A stretch of 64,000 bases of DNA. It comes from Haberlea rhodopensis. Taxonomy: Eukaryota; Streptophyta; Magnoliopsida; Lamiales; Gesneriaceae. Under the pieces are notes generated by a model. It saw only the letters and a list, made by a program, of their open reading frames with translations, did no database searches and had not been told where the DNA came from. The stretch lies in the NCBI GenBank assembly GCA_907163345.1, contig CAJQUN010000061.1:3038001-3102000 (forward strand). The letters are read 5' to 3'. Below are positions 22,710-34,223 of this stretch, in pieces. Numbering within the stretch: position 1 is the first letter of the stretch; the number at the start of each line of letters is the position of its first letter. The position numbers and the translations under genes were made by a program.

Positions 22710-25700
22710 TGTAAGGCCCCAACACTTAAACTCGTCATTAGTTCATTTATGACGTCGTATGTGTATAAATTTTTCATTTTCTTTTCATTCTTTAAAAAGA
22801 ATCATTACATGTTTCCCATGACATAACCAATGTCCAACAATATATGATCATTTCCACCAACAAATAGACTCAGGGGTTTCACCCAATACCACCCCCATTA
22901 CACCACTCTTTACTTTGTGGGGTTTTATAAAAATTGGGAAGAGTCTCCCCACAAACTGAGCTATCCGAAAATAAAAACACATCACATAATATAATTCCCG
23001 ACCAGGGACAACGCAATATTAAACAGAATATAGAAACACAAGTAAATTCCCAGCCAGGGAAGACACCACACTAACAAGACAATAAAAGTGGGTTTCAACA
23101 CCCTTATACAGTCCATATACAGATACAAGTGCTCACAGAAGAGCAACGAATAACGGATACACATCCGGATGCATAATTAGTATAAATACCAACCGCTCGA
23201 TCTCGTATATCGGCTCAATCTCATACTATGCTTCTGGAAGCATCATCCAACAAGGTTCGAGCCTAGTACTCCAAAGCAGCATCGTACCTGTTGTACCTGT
23301 TTCAACAGAAACAGCCCCACACAGGGTGAGCACACTCCAACTCAATATTCGATCACAAATTAACATACGAAATCATAATGCAACAATTTAGATTATTCAA
23401 ACTCATAAAATATACTCCCTGTACAATTCCGAATCTGTATAGCTTCCACACACTGTTCCTGTTTCAAACTCACGCACTTCATAATGTCAAGTTTAGTATT
23501 GTCACTGAAAATGTAATACTCAACAACACTTATGAATTCAAAACAATGACAATATATTATTTATGCTCAAACATAAATAGTTCAACATCAATGTGAACCT
23601 GGTTATCCCAATGTAACCCTGGTTATCCCACCATCTCATTCTCGATACTTTCTCATATCACTCATGCCCACGGCATCACTACTCAACAAGTAAAATTGGA
23701 CCACGTACCACTACGTGTCCCCCATAACTCGTATATTAAATTCAATTATTAAAGTCAAACACTTACCTGAATCATCATATTCAAAATGACATGTATACAT
23801 GAATGTATAGATACTAGATATACCTGTTCGTACGTCACCACGTACCTTATAGTAGACAACATGAATAAGCTATCATCAACGTCTTAAGTCTCCTGTAGAG
23901 TCTATATCGAATATCAATTCAATATTAGCTCACAATCCGAGCAATGAACATCCATCAAATAGTTCTTACTTTCATTTCTATATCACAAATCAATAACTCA
24001 ATATTATGAATCAAATCATAATCAACACTTTGGATGCACACATCCTCACATGAATCATGATATTACATTGGCAATGCAAAACCCCATCATCTCCCACCAT
24101 CCGCTACATCACACACATGATGCAGGATACACACACTCATACGTGCAAGATCATGCCCAACTCACATAGTAGTTCACTAGACACACCAGTTCAACAGAGG
24201 GAAAGGAAATGCAAGGGTGTATGCATAATAATATCCAACTAGTGTCTAACTAAAACAATCCAATTAAGCCAATTAACACGTTCCAAATATTCAAACCCAC
24301 ACCGAGGTGAGTCAAACCAAGACATGAAAGAAATGGTCCATGTAGATAAGAGATTCTACTCCTTAATCCAATTCCCTTAATCCCAACATAAAGTCATTTG
24401 TTTGATTAAATTCAACTTAAACAAATTAAATATGTATTGAATTTCAATCTAAACTCATAATGCCCATTCAAGCATACACATCACCACAATCTTGTTCTAT
24501 GTCATAACTTACACTACCATGCATCTAACCCATTTATTCCAACATTTAGTATAGCTTTTGGTTACACTTGAACTCCACTTAAACATTATATCAAACACTT
24601 TATGAGCATTATTTTCAAGTTGAAGTTGGCTTTTATAATCCACCAAGACAGCCCTAAAATCGAGTCATAGACACCCTCCACGACTAAAATATATAGTATC
24701 AAGTTTAACATCAATAAAATCACATTTTTATCAATTTCAACATCTATGATAAGATTAGAACAAGTATTCAAATTCTCATCTAATATCTTCATAACAAAGG
24801 TAATTAATCAAGACGTAACGATTTCCGGCAGCACTAAAATCTTTAACGCACACCCACTAACATGTGCTGGGACACCTTCACATATGAGCATACAACACTA
24901 ACTCATACCAACACAAGCTGGAAAGTTCATATATATATGTGTATATATATAATATACACACTAATATACACTGAAATACTCACAAATACATGTAATCAGC
25001 ACACAAATACACACACTCATACACGCACAGCACACACTCACGCACACACACGCACACACTCAAACACACAATAGCAAACCCTTCGAAAAATGCCAGCAAA
25101 ATCGAACCAAAGTTCATCAAAAATTCGAGGGATTTCAGGTGAATAACGACTGAGGGACGGCGAGGATTACCCACAAAAAAATCGGAAGAAAATCGTCCCA
25201 AAATCGGACGAATTTGGAAATCCGAATCGCGGCGCTTCCTGGCAAGATCCGAACGAAATCTGCGACGAAACTTCGTGATGTTGGTATGGAAAGAAGCGCC
25301 TGGGAGAGACGAAGACGGCGGCGGTTCGGACGCGCCGGAAGGAGCTCCGATGGCGGCGGGCGCGCGGCTTTAGCGGCGAGGGGTCTGAGTGTGCGCGATT
25401 GCAGAGAAGAAAAGAGGGGGTTCGGGTTTCAGTGCGTGTTTTTACAAGTTTTCAGTGTGTGTCCGAAAATGCCCAACATAACATATTTATTTTTGTATCC
25501 TAACCCGGTTTTGTACATCGAAGTGTCGCTGGTGCACTGATATATTATTTAGAGACAACGATTGGGATTCATACACACCCCAAAAACCCAAAACTTAAAT
25601 TCTTCATTTTAATTAATTTATCTCTAAAATATTATCGGAGTATATTTTACAACCTCAAATTATTTTATGATCCGATTAATTTGCCAGTTGACCTTCACTT

Positions 25701-25798
25701 GGTCAATTCCACTTCTAATTAATTCTAAAATTAATTATAAATAAAATTCCAAATCATATTTAGTCCAACAAATGATTAATAATAATCTGGACATCACA
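22710..25798 (-). repeat. RE-B 5' LTR
   Basis: 3089 bases, same ends and contents as 16441-19528, including the AC microsatellite (about 24980-25070), the GC-rich patch (about 25283-25383) and the hairpin module (23312-23330). Confidence 0.95.
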
Positions 25799-25803
25799 GT
25801 ATC

Positions 25804-25990
25804 CATCGAAATCCAAGATGTCATTGATTCCTTTGTAGTTGATTACCAATCTTGGCTTTCCTCTTTTGATTTCTCCATGATTTCGAGCTAGAAATCCTGG
25901 ACTGCTATATGAAGAAATACCTGCTGAGATTACTTAAGGTCCAGATGTTCCTTAAGTATTATCTACATATACATATGATCTTCCATATTC
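25804..25990 (-). pseudogene. Pararetrovirus RT, N-terminal edge
   Basis: Minus strand contains the run before the first catalytic aspartate of the RT, including the PRLVINYK block (about 25850-25830), with stop codons in between. The reading is cut exactly at the RE-B insertion (25799-25803 target duplication). Confidence 0.65.
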
Positions 25991-26022
25991 ATGGGGATTG
26001 GTCTGAATCTTACGAACTCATT

Positions 26023-26790
26023 TTATTTTCCGATTTTCACATTCAAAGTAGCTTTGAGCTCATTCTTATTCCACCATGCCAGTGGATCCTCGTTGTAGTT
26101 TCTCTGAATCTTCATTTTCACATCCTTTAGAGTAATTTGCTCTTCGAGGGTAGCTTCCGGTCGTGGAACCTCGTCCTGTAATGCCTTTTTAAGTAACAAC
26201 AGGGTGTCTGGAGTGACTTCTTCCTCATCATGTTTTCTGAAAGACATAGTATTAACCCAGTCAAAAGTTTGGGAATCATTTTCACTAGGACCTTGTTGTC
26301 GAAACTGAAGGATTGCTTCACCAAATTTCTGTTGATCCTTCATCTTTGGGTGTCGAAGTTTGTCTTCATCACCACGCTTGCTGCGAAAACTAATGGGGAA
26401 CTTCCTGTGAAACGCCTCCCTTAGTCTCTGGACCATAATTTTATGATCACAAAGGGTTGTGAAAATAAGTCTCATTGTCTCATTCTCCTGTGTAAACCGC
26501 ATGAATGTCTATTGAAAATTGTTTCATGGCAGCAGATTAGCTCTTGTATCATGGAAATAATATGTGGAGTCTTTACTTTGTACAATGGGGTACCGCCTAC
26601 TCCGTCGATTCCTTCATTAAGAATAAGAAACCGTTTGGAAAAGTCTCTTCCGGTAATGGCTGGTAATTTCTCACCAACTTCTTTAGGGAAGATATCTCTT
26701 TTGTCCGTGCATATTCCAGCTCCTGAATCAATATATGCTGCGAAATATTCTGCATGGTATTTCTCGTATAACATCCTGACTTAGATGTGT
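26023..26790 (-). pseudogene. Pararetrovirus aspartic protease and linker, broken
   Basis: Minus strand shows AAYIDSGAGICTDKRDIFP (about 26740-26685). DSG is the catalytic aspartate triad of a retropepsin, which cuts the polyprotein, and the following ICT..R..FP wording is typical of caulimovirids. A frameshift at about 26500 leads into a long charged linker (26502-26023) with PISFRSKRGDEDKL and LLLLKKALQDEVPRPE, which in this virus group joins protease and RT. No single intact frame spans both. Confidence 0.8.
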
Positions 26791-27094
26791 ATTGAGAATG
26801 GACTGGTGGTTATCTGATTCTGTAGCCTTTTCCTTCCACCGTGAATTCCATTCCATCTTGTAATCTCTCCCAAGGTTTATGTTTCTCGAGAAATCCAATC
26901 CTAAGAATAAGCTTTTCTGGGATCCTACCTGCAGTTCCTGCAATTGTTATATATATTCCACCAATTTGAGGGTTTCATTGATACCTGCCAAATGTTGGTT
27001 GTTGCAAATAATAGAGAACATCACAAGGGAAGATATTGTCTTTCTAGTAATGTTGAAGATTATCTGCACTTCTCTCCAGCCTTCTAGGCATTTC

Positions 27095-27760
27095 AGCATT
27101 CCTGTTGTTTTGAATACATCATGGATTTTCTGAATTCTACTCGAGAAAGCTTTTTTTTTCTCCCCGGGATAGTTATTGATTAACCTATCGTGTTGAAAAG
27201 ACATTCTTCTTGGCTCGATCATAAGGCTCCTGCTTCTGTTAAAAACAGGTTGATCTTGTATCCTCATGTCGATCCCTCCTATTGTCGGAGTATCAATAAT
27301 GTACGACAATACTGCTTTGGCGAAATCTTCGAAGATACTGGGGACTTCGATGAATTTCTTTCTCAAGAATACTTCTGAATGATGAGTATTATAGAGCACG
27401 CATGAAACCTTGTAGGTGATCGAGTAAGGCTTGTTCCCTTCTTTCATCAAATCATTTCTTTTAAAATCTCGATGAAGAGTAAGAACTTTGTTAAAGTCTC
27501 GATCTTCTAAATTGTATGCAATTATCCGATAGATGTTAAATGCCAATTTTTCCTGCATACAACTGCTCCCAAACAAGAATCTTTGAGGTTCGGGATTCTG
27601 ATCGCCAGGTTGAGGGGCGAATCAATTCCTTCCTTGAAAGTTGTCTTTATTATAACTTTAATGGCTCTAATATGAATCCATTAGAGCGTGTTAGCAACTT
27701 CTCTTTTAGCCTTGTTATTAATCTCCTGAATTTCTCTGTCGGGGATTAACTACATCTCAA
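27095..27760 (-). pseudogene. Pararetrovirus movement protein (30K superfamily), broken
   Basis: Minus-strand sequence in two frames. The first part (about 27760-27600) includes IHIRAIKVIIKTTFKEGIDS and the second (27576-26947) includes KVLTLHRDFKR and PYSITYKVSCVLYNTHHSE, which match the beta-strand core of the caulimovirid 30K movement protein. Such proteins line plasmodesmal tubules for cell-to-cell spread. A frameshift at about 27590 and a stop within the first part inactivate it. The tail beyond about 27270 is less conserved. Confidence 0.7.
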
Positions 27761-28134
27761 TTTGGTTTCCCATGAACTCCATCGGGATCACAAATTCACT
27801 TGTTGTCACCCTATGGATAATCTGATGCTTCCTGCTTCGAAGACCAATCATCCATGGCTTTTTCCATTGCTCAAATTGTAAATCCATAATAATTCTGAAG
27901 CTGTAGCCCTTCATTCATGATCCTCATAAGTGTTTTATGAGAAACCATGGTATGTAAGAAAAACCCAGACGGTTCTTCTCTGATCATGTGTTGAAGGAAT
28001 TCTCCTTCACTCTGATTCTGTACGGGATTCACCTCCATTATCAGAATAAATTTCTTCTTCATAGATGCTTTTATCTGAGGGGATATCCTCAAATTGATAC
28101 ACCTGCACCAAATCTTAGAAATAAGCAACATCCT

Positions 28135-28440
28135 CGAATTCCTTGGAATGCTCGAACTGTCTTACTCCTCGGCTTTGGTTCTTTGGACAATCTACAGAGC
28201 TATGTCATCTTGCTCCGCATGTCCAACAGTTAAATCTTTGAAACTCTCATTTGCACGAGTATGAGTGCGTTTGAAAGTTCTTTTCATCGGTGCTATGCTA
28301 GAACTTGCTTGATTAGAACCCGTTGACAAGGTTCTACTTCTGGTGGGTCCGGATCTCTACCCTGCTCTGTAACTTCAGGCTTTCTGCTTTGACCAGAACT
28401 TCCTAGGTCTCCAGGAAGACCTAATTATTCTCAAGCTACT
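28135..28440 (-). pseudogene. Pararetrovirus capsid-region zinc knuckle, broken
   Basis: Minus strand encodes CWTCGAR, a stop (TGA at 28205-28207), then HSSVDCPKN: a CCHC knuckle (C-x2-C-x4-H-x4-C) in which the conserved glycine codon has become a stop. A basic, serine/threonine-rich stretch precedes it (about 28330-28240). In caulimovirids this knuckle sits at the C-terminal end of the coat protein and binds nucleic acid. Its place before the movement protein is notable. Confidence 0.65.
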
Positions 28441-28469
28441 TCCTCGGGCATAAGGATGACTTCGGTATT

Positions 28470-28905
28470 TGTGGGGTCCTCGCTACTTAATCTGTTAAGT
28501 ATCAAATCATTGCACAATTATAAGGTAGGATTAAGTAGTAATGCACATTGATTAAGAGTCATTCTATGTCAGTTATTACAACATTTTCAAAAACCGTGAC
28601 ATAATATACATCATGTACATATGAACAATCCTAACATGTTCAAAATCCTAATCAGTGGTTCATCTGGCAACAGAAGTTGACTCACAATCCCGGCCTCCCC
28701 CGTCTATGAGTCCCTACAGAAACAACCACACAACATGAGTATTAATAGACAACCATCTCATTCCCACATCAATAAGAATACACAATACGATAAATAAACA
28801 TCGTAATATCTCAATTGTGATTGTTTCTGTCTCATTCATCACAAAATGCAAATATGTCATGATATGTCTCATTCATCATCCTATTATAACGGGACATATA
28901 TGATA
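28470..28905 (-). repeat. RE-H: truncated LTR related to RE-F
   Basis: Begins TGTGGGGTCCTCGCTACTTAAT, almost the RE-F LTR end (TGTGGGGTCCTCGTTACTTAAT less its last two bases), and follows RE-F order with much divergence. It stops at 28905 where the RE-C LTR begins. It is an older copy of the same family, cut by RE-C. Confidence 0.75.
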
Positions 28906-29794
28906 TGTATAATATTCCATATGTCTCATGCTTAATTAATGAAGGACTAACAAATTGATTTGGTTTAGACTTTAAGGACTCATGTACAAATTGGAACATT
29001 GAACGGATTAAATTGCAATACAGGGAATGTGAAATTGCTGAGAGGAGAAACATGAAGGACTCATGAGCAATTATATAATCTTTATCTGAAAATTTAAGGA
29101 CTAAGTAGCAATATAGATGACCCTTATCAGATTAGGATTGAGAAGGGATGCACTAATCGATTAAAACAAGAACCCACTCAAATTCTTCTTCTCTCAGCTC
29201 TTAAATCTGCACTTGTTGACAAATTCATGCTCAAGGTCTGATTGAAAGGGGAAGGAAAGGGTTAGAGTAAGGTAATTGAATCTTAGTTTTATCTTCTTTA
29301 TGTTTCTTCTTTCATATCTATGGATTGGTATAGTATGTGTTCTTAGTTTGACAATTGTGGTTAGAATTGATGAAGCCTTTTGTAGTATGAAGGATATAGG
29401 TAATTTATGATGTGGTCCTGTTGTGCATATGAGGGAATTCATATATCATGAGCCATGTGTGAGTAAGGAAGGAAGAATATGCAAAAATGGTGAAAAAGGA
29501 ACAAAATGTCGCGTAACAGGGTTCACCGATCGATCGGTACCTTACGCCGATCGATCGGTCGAGAGAAAACAAAGCTGCTGCCTCAGTCGATCGATCAAGC
29601 GTGTTGGGTGATCGATCGACGAGTGTCTAGCGATCGATCGGTGATTAATACCGATCGATCGTGATTAATACTGATCGATCGGTGGGTGTAAAACATGGGG
29701 TTTTCATTTCTTGTTCTTTTCAAGTTATTGTGTGGTTACATATAGGATATGGTATATGTTTCTTTTAAATTTGATATTGAATATTGATGGTAAG
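28906..29794 (+). repeat. RE-C 5' LTR, piece 1
   Basis: Starts TGTATAATATTCCATATG and aligns with the 3' LTR from 53333 (TGTAATATTCCATATG) for about 640 bases with many differences. Ends at the GTAAG target duplication (29790-29794) of RE-D. Confidence 0.85.
29527..29692. repeat. CGATCGATCG palindrome cluster in RE-C LTR
   Basis: Seven GATCGATC cores in 166 bases, most as CGATCGATCG, spaced 16-35 bases apart; offset 621-786 from the LTR start. The 3' LTR keeps only the first core (about 53933-53944) before it is cut off. Confidence 0.93.
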
Positions 29795-30121
29795 TGTAAT
29801 GCCCGGGAATTAATGGCATTAATCCCGGTGTGGTAATGATTTTCTATGGTTTTTAATTATGGCAATTATGAATTTATTGTGGTGTTGGAGCACCCGAGGA
29901 TGTTAAATTCGGGTATTTGGGATCGTTGGATCCAAAGGTTGAGATTGTATTCTCATCGTGGTGAAAAAACTTGGAATTGGGTTTTTGGTGAGATCTGGGG
30001 TCCGGAGTACTTTGTATTGGGGCTGGTATTGGAAATGAAATTGGAGAGATAATTATTGAAAACGGATGATTTTTAATGAATCATGATGTATATGTGGAGA
30101 ACTTGGTATTTTGGAGCCTTG

Positions 30122-30138
30122 GTACTATATATACCAAG
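30122..30138 (+). promoter_or_regulatory. RE-D LTR TATA region
   Basis: CTATATATACCAAGTGGA, about 330 bases into the LTR, followed by a pyrimidine-rich stretch that suits a start site. A similar CTATATCAAGTGGA lies at a like offset in RE-F. Confidence 0.5.
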
Positions 30139-30402
30139 TGGACATATTCCGTCATTGCACGGATTTCCCTCTCTCTCTCCTCTCATCCACGCCTCTCTCT
30201 TTCCCCCAAACCCTCTTTTCTCCCTTTGGTGAAAAATGGCTAGAAGCTCTGCTCGGCCAGATTTCTCGAAGATAATCAGGTATTATTCTTCCCCTCATCC
30301 TTATCTTCGATTTGATAGTAGTATTGTAGAGTTCGGTTGAGTTTTGGGTTGAGTATGGAAATTGGGGATTTTTGGTAAAAATCCAAAGTTATGTTTTTGG
30401 GC
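30122..30402 (+). repeat. RE-D duplicated segment, left copy
   Basis: From ACTATATATACCAAGTGG to ATGTTTTTGG; nearly the same as 34232-34520, including the pyrimidine-rich leader CCTCTCTCTTTCCCCCAAAC. Stops abruptly at the Athila sequence. Confidence 0.88.
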
Positions 30403-30413
30403 AGGTAGTTCTT

Positions 30414-31150
30414 TCAATTCCGAGCTCGCCTTAGTATCTTCTTTGACTGATGTATCTCGTACATCTTCCTCTGTTCCAGCAGTGTTGTTTTCCTTAGGCA
30501 AGCTCTTAGTGCTTCCACTTGCTCAGAAAGATCAGATTCAGTTGCATCTACTTGCATAATAGAGTTGACCATGCAATTCTCCAATGGATCCTCAGGTATT
30601 GTTCCTACTTCAAAGTTATGCACACATGAGTCAATAACATCCAAAAACTTGCAAGTGCTTACATCGTCAGGTCCCTTCAGAGCCTTGTAAATATTAAACA
30701 TGGCTTCTTCTCCTCCAACTCTCAAGGATAATTCTCCTCTTTGGACATCGATAAGTGCCCTGCCTGTTGCTAAGAATGGTCTCCCAAAAATTAATGGAAC
30801 ATCTCCATCTTCTTCCATGTCTAGAACCACAAAATCTGCAGGGAAAATAAATTTGTCCACCTTCACGAGTACATCTTCAATTATCCCTCTAGGACATGTA
30901 AGAGACCTATCCGCCAATTGCAATGTGATTGTAGTAGGCTTTACTTCTCCAAGCCCTAAACTCCTGAAAACAGATAAAGGCATTAAATTAATACTTGCAC
31001 CTAAATCACATTATGCCTTATTGAATGTAGAACTACCAATAATACAAGGAATAGTAATACTCCCTGGATCTTTCAATTTTTGTGGTAGCTTCTTTTGGAG
31101 GATTGCACTACATCTTCTGTGAGATTCACGGTCTCAAATTCCTCTAGCTT
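30414..31150 (-). pseudogene. Athila aspartic protease region, broken
   Basis: Minus strand reads CDLGASINLMPLSVFRSLG (from about 31016). DLGA is the catalytic aspartate triad, as is usual in Athila. It continues with TITLQLADRSLTCPRGIIED, VLVKVDKFIFPADFVVLD and GRPFLATGRALIDV, then an open frame to 30414. A TAA two codons before the C-D-L-G block and a frameshift upstream break the link with gag. In a living element it cleaves the Gag-Pol precursor in the virus-like particle. Confidence 0.85.
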
Positions 31151-32580
31151 TCTCTTCCGTGCCATTATGTCCTTCATAAACTTTGTATAATTAGGCATTT
31201 GTTGCAACGCCTCAGCAAAATAATATTAATGTGGATTTTCTTGAAAATCTCCAAGAATTTTGCAAACTGGTCATCTATGGCCTTTTTTCCGGAAACGTTG
31301 AGGAAATGGAAGTGAAGGCTTGAACATGGAAATCTTTTCAGATAGCGTGGCTTGCTTCTCCTTTTCAACTTCCTTGGGGATTTCAACCTGAATTTGAGTC
31401 TTCTCAACAAATGGCTCATCAACCTGTGTTGGTTCTACATCCCCAAGTTCCTTACCACTTCTCAATGTCACCGCCTTGCACTACTCCTTTGGGTTCACTT
31501 CGGTGTTGCTAGGAAATGTCCCTCTTTGTTGGTTGTTCATGGCATTAGCAAGTTTCCCCATTTGCACCTCAAGAGATTTCATTGTAGCACCCCATGTTGT
31601 TCATGTGACCCTCAATCATATCAAGCCTTGACTCATTCTTCTCAAGCCTCAATGCCGATCTTTGAACAAAATTATCCACCAAATCTTCAAATGATGGTTT
31701 ACCTTCATTCTTTTGTGGAGCATATCCAGGTGGTGGAGTCAGGGCATTATTGTTGTTGGCATATGAGAGCTTATCATTATGGCGGAACCCTTGTTGGTAC
31801 TGATTGCTTTGGTAGTTGTTATTGTTGTTGGGATACCGATTGTTAATGAATTGAGCTTGTTCTTGGTTTGCTTCTCTTGACAACTCAATTCCAGCTGCAG
31901 CTGCAGCCGATTCTATAGTGGGTTGTGCTCCTTGCTTGGTAAGAGCTGCTACCTGTGCAGAAAGTGTACTAAAATGATCAACCTCATACATACCTATGGG
32001 TTTCCTTACCATTGCTCGCTCGCTGGGCCACTGTAAGCTATTGGCTGACATCTCCTCAAGTAATTCAAAAGCATCATCTGCAGTCTTAGAAAATAGTGTT
32101 CCTCCTGCTGCAACATCCACAATGATCCTAGTTTGTCCATTCAACCCATTGTAAAATAACTGAATCCGCACCCACTTTTCATAGTTGTGTTGTGGGCACC
32201 TCCTCAATAAATCCTTAAATCGCTCCCATGCCTCATATAGTTGTTCAGAATCAATTTGTCTGAATGTACAGATTTCGATTCTCAGTTGAGCTGACTTAGC
32301 TGGTGGGAAGAACTTCGAGAGAAATTTCGATGTCATTTCCGCCCATGTGCATATACAACCAAATGGAAGAGATTGTAACCAACTCCTTGCATGATCCCGA
32401 AGAGAGAAAGGGAACAATCGCAATCTCACAATGTCTTCTGGAACACCATTGAGTAATTGTTGTTGACCGATGGTTTGAAATAATCTCTGATCGACATTTG
32501 AGGTTCGACAAGTTGTTGTGGAGGTGGTTCTTTGTTGTCACTATTTGCAGCCATTTCTATCAATTCCTCCCTTCTCGTTT
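31150..32580 (-). pseudogene. Athila gag, broken
   Basis: Likely start MAANSDNKEPPPQQL at about 32553 on the minus strand, then a frameshift near 32440 into RLRLFPFSLRDHARSWLQSL and FFPPAKSAQLRIEICTF (32429-32270), the retrotransposon gag fold. A Gln/Asn-rich stretch (about 31860-31740) and the spacer with AVTLRSGKELGD (31480-31430), which precedes the protease in Athila, follow. Stops near 31570 and 31490 disable it. Gag would form the particle shell around the element RNA. Confidence 0.88.
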
Positions 32581-32764
32581 TTCTCAGTCTTCTTGCAGTT
32601 CTCTCGATCTCAGGATCAAACAGCAACGATTCAGGAGTAGTATACTTTCGCATGCACTGCAAAATCTCAGAAAAGACAAAAAAAATCAAAAGTAAAAGGA
32701 ATAAAAGCTCTAAATTAAAACCAAGATTAATTGGTACAATATCAGATTGTACTAAATAAATCAA

Positions 32765-32784
32765 TCCCCGGCAACGGCGCAAAA
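32765..32784 (-). promoter_or_regulatory. Athila primer binding site (tRNA-Asp type)
   Basis: Minus-strand GCGCCGTTGCCGGGGA just inside the LTR; the usual form TGGCGCCGTTGCCGGGGA is short by one G here. Confidence 0.65.
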
Positions 32785-32788
32785 AACT

Positions 32789-34223
32789 TGTTGCGTAAAA
32801 ATCCTTTACCGCAAGCGCACGGTATTCAAGTTTTAGTATAAAAAGATGTCGAACCCACGGAGATTGAATAAATAGTTAAATCTAAGTACTGAATTAAAAT
32901 AATCTTTGCTTTAGTTAGAGAATCGAATGGTCGAGTGTTATGCGAATAATAAAAATCAATTAATTAACGATAATCAAATATTGAGTTGAAAAGAAATCAA
33001 TTAGAGATGAATCTAGGAGTACGATTTCACTTGTTCATCCACTACACTTATCATTCCTTGATTTCCATGTTATGGATTTTTCTAGTTTACTAGCCGAGAA
33101 TTCTTATTTATTTCTACTCCCTTTCCCGAGTGTTAAGCAGAAGTAATCATCTAACATCAATCTTGATATCCCTATCTAAGATCAATTATCAAACAATTGT
33201 AAAAGCGCAGTAATTTCTTTAACGACTTCTATAGAGTTATAGGCCTCTCGAACAATATAATTACCACGTTATGAATTCCTTCTGTACTATTCACAACCCC
33301 CTCTCCCGAGTGATAGATCACAAATATAACATCATTCAATCCATGGCCAGTAGGTTAAAAGCATTAGGAACAGGAAAACATAAATAAACCATATGGAAAT
33401 CCAAATAAACTTCAATCAATTCATCATAAGTGTAGTTTCAAAACAAGCTACATCGTCTCCTAGAAAATAAAATTAGCTCATGCTAGAATTAATGAAACAC
33501 ATAGACATGTTTAAATACTCCATAAAAATTGTTAAAAGTTTAGAGATACAAAACGAATTGGACGCTATTCTTCGATCTCCGATGAACGCCGCCGTCTCGT
33601 GATAAAATCTCTACTTTTTGCTCCGAGCCGTCGTCGTTTATTTCTTCCTTCTTCAACCCTAGCCTCCTTCTCTCTATTCTCAACGTGTGTCTCTGAATAT
33701 CCTCCCTTGTATTCGTCAAAATCCCCTTTTAAAATCCGTGTATCAGATAAGGAAAGAAGCCAGAATTTCCAAAATTCAGTAGGCGTAATGACGCCTCCAA
33801 ACTGGCGTAACTATGCCTGATGATGTGTCAAAAAGTGTGGCTTCCCGCGTGACTGGCGTAATTACGCCTACAAAGTGGCGTCTTTACGCCTAGCAAAAAT
33901 CACAAAGGCCGTAGCGTTGGCGTAGCTACGCCTAAATGAGGCGTAGTTATGCCAAATGAAATCCTTCAAACTCTGAAATGCAGTGGCTTTGGCGTCTTTA
34001 CGCCTAAATCAGGCGTAATTACGCCTGAGTTTTTGATGGAAAATTTAGACTTTTGACCTCGATTCCTCCTTTAAATCCGCCAATTGCACCCTTTTAGTCC
34101 ACAAATCATGTAATTACCTAGATTCCAGCAAGACAAAACGAAACAAAACCAAAAGCGTAATTCTGATCGAAAACTAGCACTAAATCATGCAAAATAAGAA
34201 GAAATATAAGTGTATAAACTACA
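32789..34223 (-). repeat. Athila 5' LTR
   Basis: On the element strand it ends TTTTACGCAACA next to the primer site and includes CCGTGCGCTTGCGGTAA near its 3' end, as in other Athila-like LTRs. The start (TGTAGTTTATACAC, at 34223) is inferred from TG...CA ends; no partner LTR is present. Confidence 0.7.
33778..34026. repeat. GGCGTAATTACGCC palindrome cluster in Athila LTR
   Basis: Eight copies of GGCGTnnnnACGCC-type palindromes in 250 bases, arranged as close pairs about 20 bases apart. At least two are perfect (33854 and 34012 regions, GGCGTAATTACGCC) and one is GGCGTAGCTACGCC. Confidence 0.93.

Larger units (their letters stand above)
16441..25798 (-). mobile_element. RE-B: non-coding (LARD-like) LTR retrotransposon, complete ends
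   Basis: LTRs of 3.09 kb (16441-19528 and 22710-25798) start TGTAAGGCCCC and end GACATCACA. Target duplication GTATC at 16436-16440 and 25799-25803 is exact. Minus-strand TGGTATCAGAGC at 22694-22705 fixes the orientation. The 3.18 kb interior has no gag or pol in any frame. Beside the 3' LTR the minus strand keeps TTTCGAGGACGAAATTT and GTTGGGGAGAAT, sequence that ends pol and forms the polypurine tract in Ty3 chromoviruses such as RE-F, suggesting it is a deletion derivative that borrows their enzymes. The LTR copies are very alike, so it is young. Confidence 0.92.
25799..28469 (-). mobile_element. Endogenous pararetrovirus (Florendovirus-like), 5' half
   Basis: Minus-strand order from high to low coordinate: zinc knuckle, movement protein, aspartic protease with linker, start of RT. 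It continues in 13621-16440 across RE-B. At the upstream end it abuts the LTR fragment RE-H at 28470, so the true start of the polyprotein and the viral primer site are missing. Stops and frameshifts occur in every domain, so this is an old copy. Confidence 0.8.
30403..34223 (-). mobile_element. RE-E: Athila-lineage Ty3 fragment (5' LTR, gag, protease)
   Basis: Minus-strand order: LTR (34223-32789), primer site, gag and protease. It stops at 30403 before the RT, so the 3' two thirds are missing. The words RDHARSWLQSLP, AVTLRSGKEL, CDLGASINLMP and GRPFLATGRALIDV are characteristic of the Athila lineage. Frameshifts and stops disable all frames. Confidence 0.88.

Noticed and set aside
25214..25540. 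Arginine/glycine-rich frame (also 19016-19270)
   Set aside because: Lies in the GC-rich part of the RE-B LTR, antisense to the element. No homology recognised.
30700..31122. Plus-strand 140-codon frame, and 31352-31846
   Set aside because: Antisense shadows of the Athila protease and gag, which have clear family motifs on the minus strand.
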